Shown piece by piece: positions 53,418 through 60,780 of a stretch of 64,000 bases of DNA. The notes under the pieces were generated by a model. It saw only the letters and a list, made by a program, of their open reading frames with translations. It was not told where the DNA came from and searched no databases. This stretch comes from Siccirubricoccus deserti (lineage in GTDB: Bacteria; Pseudomonadota; Alphaproteobacteria; Acetobacterales; Acetobacteraceae): contig NZ_JACOMF010000003.1 of the NCBI RefSeq assembly GCF_014283215.1, positions 248,001 to 312,000 on the forward strand, given 5' to 3'. Position 1 is the first letter of the stretch, and each line of letters starts with the position of its first letter. A program made the position numbers and the translations under genes.

Positions 53418-54656
53418 CTATTCCGCTGCCACCACCCCCGCGGCCGGCTGTCGGCGCGAACTCCCCCGCGCCCCGCCGGCGCAGAGCAGGGATAGGCCGA
53501 GCAGGCCGGCCACTACCGGCAGCACCAGCCAGGGGTAGCCCATGTCGATCAGGAACCCCATCGGCACCGGCACGATCGCCGAGCCGAGCGGCAGGCTGGA
53601 GGAGACGAAGCCGAACACCTTGCCCATCTGCCCCGGTGGGCAGGCATCCTTCAGCATTACGTCGCGCGGGGCGCGGGAGGTGCCGAGGGCAAGGCCGGCC
53701 AGCCCGGTCACCACCGGCAGCACCGCCTCCGGCAGCGGCAGCAGGCCGGGGATCAGCAACAGCGCCATGGCGGCCGCGGTCAGCGCCATCACCATGCCGA
53801 GCAGCCCGCCCTTGGCCTTGTCGGCAATCCAGCCGCCGACCAGCGTGCCGGAGGTAGCCCCGACCATGTAGCCGGTCAGCGCCGCCGAGGCGGCCAGCAC
53901 TGGCGTGCCCCAGAGCTTGCCCAGCACCGTCACCAGCCAGGCCTGGATGCCGGAGCCGGCCATCGAGGACAGCAGGAAGAAGGCGAAGAACAGCAGCATG
54001 GGGCGGGACAGCAGCAGCTCGCGGCCGGCAGGCCCGGCCTCCGCGGGTTTCGGCTTGGCCTGGTCCTGCAGCACCCGGCTCTGCAGCAGGATGGCGGCGA
54101 CCACCGGCACGCCGACCAGCCCGACCGTCAGCAGCGCGCCGCGCCAGTCCATCAGGGTCAGCAGCAGGGCGATGACCGGCGGGGCGAGGGCAAAGCCCAG
54201 GTTGCCGGTGAAGGTGTGCAGAGCGAAGGCGCGGCCCATGAAGGATTTGGTTGCGCTGCCGGCGAGGATGGCGTAATCGGCCGGGTGGATGACGCTGTTG
54301 CCGACGCCGGACAGCACCGCCAGCGGCAGGATCACCCAGAAGCTCGGTGCCAGCGCCATGGCGGAGATCGATAGCGCCATGATCAACGTGCCGCCGATAA
54401 GGAAGGGCCGCGCCCCGTAACGGTCCACCCAGAAGCCGACCGGGGTTTGCAGTGCTGCCGTTGTCGCCGACATCAGCGCCACCGAAAGCCCGAGGGTTGC
54501 GTAGGAGACCTCGAATTCCGTTCGCCAGGCGAGGAACAGCGGCGGCAGGCAGAGCATGTAGAAATGCGACAGGAAGTGCCCGGTGCCGATCAGCGCGATG
54601 ATGCGCGCGTCGCGGCCGCCGGAAGGCGCGGCATCGGCTGCGGAAGGCTGGCTCAT
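53418..54656 (-). CDS. MFS transporter
   Basis: Major facilitator protein of 412 residues with about 12 predicted helices. Seen: GTGHFLSHFYMLCLPPLFL in helix 1, an MFS loop motif after helix 2 (GFWVDRYGARPFLIGG), and a second-half equivalent (GGWIADKAKGGLLG). The start GHFLSHFYMLCLPP resembles the group annotated as fosmidomycin-resistance or nitrate/sulfonate-like transporters, but the substrate is unknown. ATG 54656 (MSQPSAADA) is used. It lies next to a LysR gene in the same direction, 93 bases past the LysR stop. Confidence 0.88.
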   Translation of the reverse strand: MSQPSAADAAPSGGRDARIIALIGTGHFLSHFYMLCLPPLFLAWRTEFEVSYATLGLSVALMSATTAALQTPVGFWVDRYGARPFLIGGTLIMALSISAMALAPSFWVILPLAVLSGVGNSVIHPADYAILAGSATKSFMGRAFALHTFTGNLGFALAPPVIALLLTLMDWRGALLTVGLVGVPVVAAILLQSRVLQDQAKPKPAEAGPAGRELLLSRPMLLFFAFFLLSSMAGSGIQAWLVTVLGKLWGTPVLAASAALTGYMVGATSGTLVGGWIADKAKGGLLGMVMALTAAAMALLLIPGLLPLPEAVLPVVTGLAGLALGTSRAPRDVMLKDACPPGQMGKVFGFVSSSLPLGSAIVPVPMGFLIDMGYPWLVLPVVAGLLGLSLLCAGGARGSSRRQPAAGVVAAE

Positions 54657-54749
54657 CGCAAGGCCCCGATCATTCTGGCCGCGCCGCAGGGCGCTGGCGG
54701 TATCCGGCAGCTTCCGGTTAGCCTTGCCGGAAGCGGCGTGCAACCGGGT

Positions 54750-55619
54750 TCACGCCGCCATCGGCAGCCGCGCCTTGCCCAGTGCCTCGCGGATGAAGCG
54801 CACCAGCGGCTCGACCAGCTGGGTCCGGCCGGCGGCATCGCCGAACACCGCCATCTCCGCCACGCCCAGCTCCGGCAGCCCGTCCAGCTCCGCCAGCCCC
54901 TCCGGCAGCCCGGCGCGGCCCAGCACGGTGACGCAGAGCCCGGCCTGGGCGGCGGCGGCGATGCCGAGCAGGCTGGCCGAGGTGAACACCACCTCGAAAG
55001 CCAGCCCGGCGCGGGCCAGCCCGGCCAGGGCGCGTTCGCGGAACATGCAACCCTGCGGCAGCATCGCCAGCGGCAGCGGCCTGCCATCCGGCGCCAGCCA
55101 GCCTGGGGTGGCGACCCAGACGATCGGCTCGGTCCAGATCGGGCTGCCGATGGTTTCGCCATCCCTGCGCTTGCCGAGCACGAGGTCAAGCGCCCCCTTC
55201 TCCTGCGCCGCGCGCAGCTCATGGCTGCGCCCGACCTCCACTTCCAGCCGCAACTCGGGGAAGGTGGCGGCGAAGCGGGCCAGCACCGGGGCCAGGCTGC
55301 GCGGCAGGAAATGGTCGGCGACGCCAAGCCGGAGCCGGCCGGTGACCGGGGGCGCCACCATGCGCCGCACCGCCTCGTCATTCAGCGCCAGCATGCGCCG
55401 GGCGTAGGCGAGCAGCGTCTCACCGTCCCGGGTCAGCGCGACGGTGCGGCTGGTGCGATCCAGCAGGCGGCGCCGAACCAGTTCCTCCAGTCGCTTGATC
55501 TTGAGCGAGACCGCCGATTGCGTCAGGCCGAGCGCCTGTCCTGCAGCGGTGAAGCCGCCGCGCTCCGCGACAGCGACGAAGCCGCGGAGCAGGTCGAGGT
55601 CGAGGTCAGGGATGCGCAT
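54750..55619 (-). CDS. LysR family transcriptional regulator
   Basis: Regulator of 289 residues (295 from ATG 55637). The N-terminal winged helix is DLLRGFVAVAERGGFTAAGQ, with ALGLTQSAVSLKIKRLEEL as the recognition region; the effector domain follows (TGRLRLGVADHFLPRSLAPVL). A 14-base perfect dyad (55614-55646) spans both possible start codons and contains a T-N11-A LysR box, so the gene may repress itself. It is upstream of the MFS gene on the same strand and may control it. The effector is unknown. Confidence 0.9.
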   Translation of the reverse strand: MRIPDLDLDLLRGFVAVAERGGFTAAGQALGLTQSAVSLKIKRLEELVRRRLLDRTSRTVALTRDGETLLAYARRMLALNDEAVRRMVAPPVTGRLRLGVADHFLPRSLAPVLARFAATFPELRLEVEVGRSHELRAAQEKGALDLVLGKRRDGETIGSPIWTEPIVWVATPGWLAPDGRPLPLAMLPQGCMFRERALAGLARAGLAFEVVFTSASLLGIAAAAQAGLCVTVLGRAGLPEGLAELDGLPELGVAEMAVFGDAAGRTQLVEPLVRFIREALGKARLPMAA

Positions 55620-55646
55620 GGCATGAGTTTCCCTCATGCCATGCGC
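55614..55646. promoter_or_regulatory. 14-bp perfect dyad with LysR box over the lysR start
   Basis: GCGCATGGCATGAG and CTCATGCCATGCGC form a perfect inverted repeat around TTTCC. The inner part ATGAG-N5-CTCAT fits the LysR-type T-N11-A consensus (T55624, A55636). Both in-frame ATG codons of the LysR gene lie inside it. It could be an autoregulatory operator, or an RNA hairpin masking the start. Confidence 0.55.
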
Positions 55647-55679
55647 GGTATCAATGAGCGCGCAGCCTGGGGAGCGGCG

Positions 55680-56474
55680 CTAGATCTCTTCGTCGTATCC
55701 GCCGCCGGCGTCATCCATGCTGCCGCCGGTATCGTAGCCGCTGTCGCTGTCATAGCCGCCGGCCGAGGCGTCCTGGCCGTCGTAGCCCTGGCTGCCTTGG
55801 GTATCGCCCCAGCCCTGGGAGGCTGCCGCGGCGCCCGGGTCGGTCCAGGGCGAGGAGGTCGGCACCGCTTCCTGGCCGAAGGCGCCACCCCCGTCGGCGG
55901 CGGCCGTCGCCGCCTGCGCCGCGCCGCCATGGCCGGAGAGGGCGCCCATCAGCATGTTGCCGAGCACCATGCCGCCGGCGACGCCAGCCGCGGTGGTCAG
56001 TGCCGTGCCGAGGAAGCCGGAGCCGGCGCGCTGCGGCTGCAGCATCCCAGGGTTGTAGCCCGGCGGGTAGACCGGCTGCGGCGGCGGCGGCATGGGCGCG
56101 GCCTGGCGCGGGGCGCCGCCGCCGCCGAACATGCCGCCGAACAGCCCGCCGCGCTGCGGCTGCTGCGCGGTCTGGGCCTGGCGCTGGGCGTTCTCCACCT
56201 CCCATTCCAACTGGCGGATGCGGTTCTGCGCCTCGACCAGCGCCGCTTCCTGCACGAAGGCGGTCTGGGTGATGCGATAGCGCGCTTCCGGGTAGCGGCT
56301 GAACAGGTCGGTGATCAGCGCATCCGCCTCGCGGTCCACCGGCGGCAGTGGCGGCCGGGTCTGCGGCACGCTGCTGCCGCCCCAGGGGCCGGCGGATGGG
56401 CGCGCCGCGGCGGGCGCCGCGCCGGCGATCCGCTCGACGAACTGGGTGATGATCCGGCGTTCTTCGTCGTTCAT
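55680..56474 (-). CDS. DUF2076 protein, glycine-rich C-terminus
   Basis: Protein of 264 residues matching the DUF2076 pattern: NDEERRIITQFVERIAGA at the start, DALITDLFSRYPEARYRI, a coiled-coil-like segment (VEAQNRIRQLEWEVENAQRQ), then glycine-rich stretches with LFGGMFGGGGAP and a hydrophobic AGVAGGMVLGNMLMGAL, and a very acidic Gly/Asp/Ser tail. Family members are periplasmic or membrane-associated and of unknown function. No classical signal peptide is seen. Confidence 0.8.
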   Translation of the reverse strand: MNDEERRIITQFVERIAGAAPAAARPSAGPWGGSSVPQTRPPLPPVDREADALITDLFSRYPEARYRITQTAFVQEAALVEAQNRIRQLEWEVENAQRQAQTAQQPQRGGLFGGMFGGGGAPRQAAPMPPPPQPVYPPGYNPGMLQPQRAGSGFLGTALTTAAGVAGGMVLGNMLMGALSGHGGAAQAATAAADGGGAFGQEAVPTSSPWTDPGAAAASQGWGDTQGSQGYDGQDASAGGYDSDSGYDTGGSMDDAGGGYDEEI

Positions 56475-56588
56475 GGGTCCCGATGTCTCCCTGGACCGCG
56501 CAAGGCGGCCGCGCCGGCGAAGTGGCCCGGCGGCCGGGAGCTTTCAAGCGGCGTCGCAGCGAAATATGAACTTCAGGCAATGTTTGAG

Positions 56589-57011
56589 CTATGCCACGAT
56601 CCGTGACGGCAGGCCGAGCCGGCGCCATTCGATCACCGGGCAGCGGTCCTGCACGAAGCGCAGCCCGGCCGTCCGCGCCCGCTCCCCTGCGGCATCGTCG
56701 ACCACGCCGAGTTGCAGCCAGACAGTCCGGGCGCCAAGACGAATGGCCTCGTCCACCACCGCGCCGGCATCCTGACTGCGGCGGAACACATCAACCATGT
56801 CGAGCGCCCCGGCCTCCGCCAACCGGGCGACCACGGTGCTGCCGTGCAGGTCGCGGCCGGCGATGCCGGGGTTCACCGGGGTAACGGCATAGCCGCGGCT
56901 TACCAGGAAGGCACTGACTCCGAAGCTCGGCCGGTCCGGCCGGTCCGAGGCGCCGACCACGGCGATCTGCCGGGTGGTCAACAGGATGTCGCGGATCTCG
57001 TCATCAGTCAT
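56589..57011 (-). CDS. CoA-binding (YccU-type) protein
   Basis: Protein of 140 residues with a single Rossmann-like CoA-binding domain: TRQIAVVGASDRPDRPSFGV near the start and YAVTPVNPGIAGRDLHGSTV. The family is related to the CoA-binding domain of succinyl-CoA synthetase and usually has no catalytic site; its role is unclear. ATG 57011 (MTDDEIRDILL) is the start, and the ORF upstream is the tRNA antisense shadow. Confidence 0.88.
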   Translation of the reverse strand: MTDDEIRDILLTTRQIAVVGASDRPDRPSFGVSAFLVSRGYAVTPVNPGIAGRDLHGSTVVARLAEAGALDMVDVFRRSQDAGAVVDEAIRLGARTVWLQLGVVDDAAGERARTAGLRFVQDRCPVIEWRRLGLPSRIVA

Positions 57012-57143
57012 GCGGCGTCTCCTTCCACCCCAGGTAAGGGCGGCAGGGCGCCGCTGCAAACCGGGGTGGTTGGCGCATGGCGGTGAAATGGCCCAGGGCG
57101 GCGCTTGCCATCCGTGCGGCTGCCCGGCATGTCTCGGGCCGGG

Positions 57144-57216
57144 GGGCCTGTAGCTCAATGGTCAGAGCGGACCGCTCATAACGGTTTGGTTGCAGGTTCG
57201 AGTCCTGCCGGGCCCA
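57144..57216 (+). tRNA. tRNA with CAT anticodon, probably tRNA-Ile2
   Basis: A complete cloverleaf of 73 bases: acceptor GGGCCTG/CGGGCCC, D-arm GCTC..GAGC, anticodon stem GACCG/CGGTT with loop CTCATAA (anticodon CAT at 57177-57179), and T-arm GCAGG-TTCGAGT-CCTGC. The discriminator is A; CCA is not encoded. The acceptor and anticodon stem fit the alphaproteobacterial tRNA-Ile whose C34 is changed to lysidine, better than initiator or elongator tRNA-Met. The amino-acid choice is an inference. Confidence 0.9.
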
Positions 57217-57438
57217 TCCCGCCAGTCGCCCGCCCTGATCGGGCCGGCGCTGCGCCGCGGTAATGCGCCGTGTGCCGGCGGCGGCCATCCCCGCCACGCC
57301 ACGTCGTAGAGGAGGTTGGCGAGGTTGGAGAAGGTTGCCCTGCGCTCCGCGTCGGTCCGCGCGGCATTGCCGCCGCCTTGGCCCGATGCCCCCTGAAGGC
57401 TAAGTAACCGGCCAAACTCTCGTTAGGATGCTTCGGCC

Positions 57439-59118
57439 ATGGCCAGCTACCAGTACGCCTATGTGATGAAAGACCTGACGAAGTCCTACCCGGGCGGGCG
57501 CGAGGTCTTCAAAGGCATCACCCTATCCTTCCTGCCGGATGTGAAGATTGGCGTGCTCGGCCCGAACGGCGCCGGCAAATCGACCCTCATGCGCATCATG
57601 GCCGGGCAGGACAAGGAATACGGTGGCGAGGCCTGGGCGGCCGAGGGCGTCCGCGTCGGCTATCTGTCGCAGGAGCCGCACCTCGAGCCCGATCTCACGG
57701 TCGGCGAGAACGTCATGCTCGCCTTCAAGGAGATGAAGGCCCATCTCGACCGCTTCAACGAGATCTCGATGAAGTTCGCCGAGGAGATGTCGGACGACGA
57801 GATGAATGCCCTGCTGGCCGAGCAGGCCGACCTGCAGGAGAAGATCGACGCCGGAGGCGGCTGGGAGATCGACCGCAGCATCGAGATCGCGCTCGACGCG
57901 CTGCGCTGCCCGCCGGCCGAGAGCGCCGTCACGCATCTTTCGGGTGGTGAGCGCCGCCGCGTCGCGCTGTGCCGGCTGCTGCTGGAAAAGCCGGAGATGC
58001 TGCTGCTTGACGAGCCGACCAACCACCTGGACGCCGAGAGCGTCGCCTGGCTGGAGAAGACGCTGCGCGACTACACCGGCGCGGTGCTGATCGTCACCCA
58101 CGACCGCTACTTCCTCGACAATGTCACCAACTGGATCCTGGAGGTCGATCGCGGCCGCGGCATTCCCTACCAGGGCAACTACTCCGCCTACCTCGAGCAG
58201 AAGCGCAAGCGCCTGCAGCAGGAGGAGAAGGAGGAGAGCACCCGGCAGCGCCAGCTGGCCGAGGAGCAGGAATGGATCGGCCGCAGCCCGACCGCCCGCC
58301 AGGCGAAGAGCAAGGCGCGTATCCAGGCTTATGAGGAGCTGCTGGCCAGGAGCCAGGAAAAGGCCCCCGACCCGACCGAGATTCAGATCCCGCCCGCACC
58401 CCGGCTCGGCAACACCGTCATCGTCGCCGAGGCGCTGCGCAAGGGCTTCGGCAACCGGCTGCTGATCGATGACCTGTCCTTCAAGCTGCCCCCCGGCGGC
58501 ATTGTCGGCGTCATCGGCCCGAACGGCGCCGGCAAGACCACGCTGTTCAAGATGATCACCGGCGCCGACAAGCCGGATGGCGGCACGCTCACCGTTGGAG
58601 AGTCGGTGGAACTCGGCTATGTCGACCAGAGCCGCGACAGCCTGGATGACAAGAAGACCGTCTGGCAGGAAATCTCCGACGGCATGGACATGATCACCAT
58701 GGGCAAGCGCAGCGTGCCCAGCCGGGCCTACTGCGCCGCCTTCAACTTCAAGGGCGGCGACCAGCAGAAACCGGTCGGCGTGCTGTCGGGCGGCGAGCGC
58801 AACCGGGTGCATCTGGCGAAGATGCTGAAGCACCCGCACAACGTGCTGCTGCTGGATGAGCCGACCAACGACCTCGACGTGGACACGCTGCGGGCGCTGG
58901 AGGAGGCGCTGGCGGATTTCGCCGGCTGCGCCGTGATCATCAGCCACGACCGTTGGTTCCTCGACCGGCTGGCAACCCATATCCTGGCTTTCGAGGGCGA
59001 CAGCCATGTCGAATGGTTCGAGGGCAACTACCAGGCCTATGAGGCGGATCGCCGTCGCCGGCTCGGCGCCGCGGCGGACCAGCCGCACCGGATCAAGTAC
59101 CGGCCGCTGACCCGCTAG
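57439..59118 (+). CDS. ettA: Energy-dependent translational throttle protein EttA
   Basis: ABC-F ATPase of 559 residues that binds the ribosomal E site and gates early elongation according to ATP/ADP. Two ABC domains: Walker A GPNGAGKST near residue 39 and GPNGAGKTT near residue 357; signatures LSGGERRRVALCRLLL and LSGGERNRVHLAKML. The interdomain arm and linker (EQKRKRLQQEEKEESTRQRQ) is typical of EttA. No membrane segment. The length matches EttA (about 555). Its promoter region follows the tRNA gene. Confidence 0.96.
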   Translation: MASYQYAYVMKDLTKSYPGGREVFKGITLSFLPDVKIGVLGPNGAGKSTLMRIMAGQDKEYGGEAWAAEGVRVGYLSQEPHLEPDLTVGENVMLAFKEMKAHLDRFNEISMKFAEEMSDDEMNALLAEQADLQEKIDAGGGWEIDRSIEIALDALRCPPAESAVTHLSGGERRRVALCRLLLEKPEMLLLDEPTNHLDAESVAWLEKTLRDYTGAVLIVTHDRYFLDNVTNWILEVDRGRGIPYQGNYSAYLEQKRKRLQQEEKEESTRQRQLAEEQEWIGRSPTARQAKSKARIQAYEELLARSQEKAPDPTEIQIPPAPRLGNTVIVAEALRKGFGNRLLIDDLSFKLPPGGIVGVIGPNGAGKTTLFKMITGADKPDGGTLTVGESVELGYVDQSRDSLDDKKTVWQEISDGMDMITMGKRSVPSRAYCAAFNFKGGDQQKPVGVLSGGERNRVHLAKMLKHPHNVLLLDEPTNDLDVDTLRALEEALADFAGCAVIISHDRWFLDRLATHILAFEGDSHVEWFEGNYQAYEADRRRRLGAAADQPHRIKYRPLTR

Positions 59119-59496
59119 CGCCGGCGCGGCGCGTGCTGGCGCGCGCCGCCTGATCCCTGTTGCGAGTGGTCTGCCAGGGGCGTGGCTGCTGCCATGCGGC
59201 GCCTCGCGGCGTGATGATCGGTAACCGGAGGCTGAACGCGGCAGGCTTCAGCGCCGCTGATATGAGTCCTGGTCCAGCGGATCTGTGCCGCAGGCAGTAT
59301 CGAAGTGATTGGAAATATTCTGGTTATCTGTGCCGGCTCTTTTGGTAGCGACAGGTCCAGTGAGACGATGTTTCAATTTTGCTTCTGTTGAGCCATGCAG
59401 CACCTTGGGCGCGACAGGCCGTAATAATCCGCGTAATGGTACGAAGCTCTGCCAGGTATTCTGCCTTGGCGGGATAGAGTCCGGGGCTCTCTTCGC
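59119..59496. other. AT-richer intergenic region after ettA
   Basis: About 380 bases with clearly lower GC in 59280-59460 than in the flanking genes. No gene family was recognised in any frame, although minus-strand frames contain sequence like RASYHYADYYGLSRPR that could be a decayed mobile-element remnant. Possible promoters for the GNAT gene are not clear. Confidence 0.4.
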
Positions 59497-60054
59497 ATGC
59501 ACCACGGCCGCCCAATTCCCCAGCTGGCGCGGATCATCCGCACCGATCGGCTGACCATGCTGCCGGTGGGACTGGAAAATCTCGCCGATCTGGTCCGCCT
59601 CAAGGGTGATCCGGCGGTGTTCTCCACCATGCTGCATGGCCCCCGCGCCCCCGAGCGGACGTTGGAGGAGCTGGAGGACGACATCGATTTCTGGGAGGTG
59701 CGGGGCTATGGCATTTGGTGCATCTTCCGTATCCGGGATGGAGCCTTCCTCGGCATCTCCGGGCTGATGGAACGCCCGGATGGCCGCGGCGTCGCGCTGC
59801 GTTACGCGTTGTGGCCGGAGGCGCGCGGCCAGGGCTATGCGCGGGAGGCCGCCCGCGCCGCGCTGGAGTTCGGGCATCGGGCCGGGCTGCAGCGGATCAT
59901 CGCCGTGGCGCGCGAAACCAACACCGCCTCGGTCGCCGTGCTGAAGGCGCTGGGGCTGCGGCAATGCGGTGAGTTCCGCAACCACGGCCACCGGATGCTG
60001 GTGTTCGAGAGCCTGGCGGCCGATCGGGCAGGGAACGCCGCCAGGGAGGATTGA
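59497..60054 (+). CDS. GNAT family N-acetyltransferase (RimJ/RimL type)
   Basis: Acetyltransferase of 185 residues. The start RIIRTDRLTMLPVGLENLAD, the middle GYGIWCIFRIRDGAFLGISG and the acetyl-CoA loop YALWPEARGQGYAREAARAA (R/Q-x-x-G-x-G/A) are typical, as is ETNTASVAVLKALGLRQCGE. Members modify ribosomal protein N-termini, aminoglycosides or other amines; the substrate is unknown. ATG 59497 (MHHGRP) is used, though a start nearer ARIIRTDRL is possible. No partner genes are evident. Confidence 0.87.
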   Translation: MHHGRPIPQLARIIRTDRLTMLPVGLENLADLVRLKGDPAVFSTMLHGPRAPERTLEELEDDIDFWEVRGYGIWCIFRIRDGAFLGISGLMERPDGRGVALRYALWPEARGQGYAREAARAALEFGHRAGLQRIIAVARETNTASVAVLKALGLRQCGEFRNHGHRMLVFESLAADRAGNAARED

Positions 60055-60263
60055 ACCCTCGCCTGCCGGCACGCCCTGCTGCGCCGCCGGCCCGCGACCC
60101 GCACTGCACGGCCCCGCTGACGGAGGAGAAGAGTCCCGCCCCACCGGGACGAATGGCCTTCATGTCACGGAAACGGTTTCATGGTGTGCCCTCGGACACA
60201 GCCGACAGGTCACGACCGACCTAGGGTCCTGCCGCCGCATATCGCGGCGCAGGAGGACACACC

Positions 60264-60623
60264 ATGATCACCATGCTCACACGGACCAGGGTTTCGTCCG
60301 CGCTCGGCGCAGTCGCACTGGGACTCGTCGCGGCCGCTGCCATCAATCACGCTGCCCGTGCCGAAGGGAACGACGGCATGGGCACCGAAGCGGTGGTCGA
60401 GGCGCTGCGGCAGGAGACGATCCAGCACGATGTATCGCGCGGCTGGAGCAATGGACAGGCGACTCTCGAGCAGCAGGGCGGGGATTACAGCCTGTCCTAC
60501 GCCGGTCCGGCCCATGGCGGGGTTGGCATGCGCGGCCTCGCGTTCATCATCGATAACGGCGACGGCAACCCGGTGATCGAATACCGGTCCGCCCCAACCG
60601 CGATGGCGCTGACCCGCCGGTGA
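60264..60623 (+). CDS. Small exported hypothetical protein
   Basis: Protein of 119 residues with a signal peptide (RVSSALGAVALGLVAAAAIN, cleavage near ARA-E) and a mature part of about 85 residues without cysteines: GTEAVVEALRQETIQHDVSR and GGDYSLSYAGPAHGGVG. Not recognised. CAGGAGG lies close before ATG 60264, an excellent ribosome site, so it is probably expressed. It forms a single unit between the GNAT gene and convergent lon. The upstream region contains CCTAGG at 60220 but not the longer motif seen at 2802 and 3823. Confidence 0.65.
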   Translation: MITMLTRTRVSSALGAVALGLVAAAAINHAARAEGNDGMGTEAVVEALRQETIQHDVSRGWSNGQATLEQQGGDYSLSYAGPAHGGVGMRGLAFIIDNGDGNPVIEYRSAPTAMALTRR

Positions 60624-60780
60624 CGCTTCGGGTGTTCCGCGCCGGTCCGGAGACCGGCTCACGGTGCGGGACGGCGAGCCGTGTTCCGGCGGAATCCGGT
60701 TCGCCGCGCTGCCGGCGAGCGCTTTATCCCGGCTGCGCGGGAGCCACGCATGCCCATGCGGACCGCCGGCGGCGTGACGA

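Noticed and set aside
57004-57297. Minus-strand ORF with WARQDSNLQPNRYERSALTI
   Set aside because: This is the well-known false ORF produced by reading a tRNA gene on the wrong strand.
60220-60225. Third CCTAGG upstream of the small exported protein
   Set aside because: Only the hexamer is shared (also near 45793); the flanking bases of the 11-base phage motif are missing.
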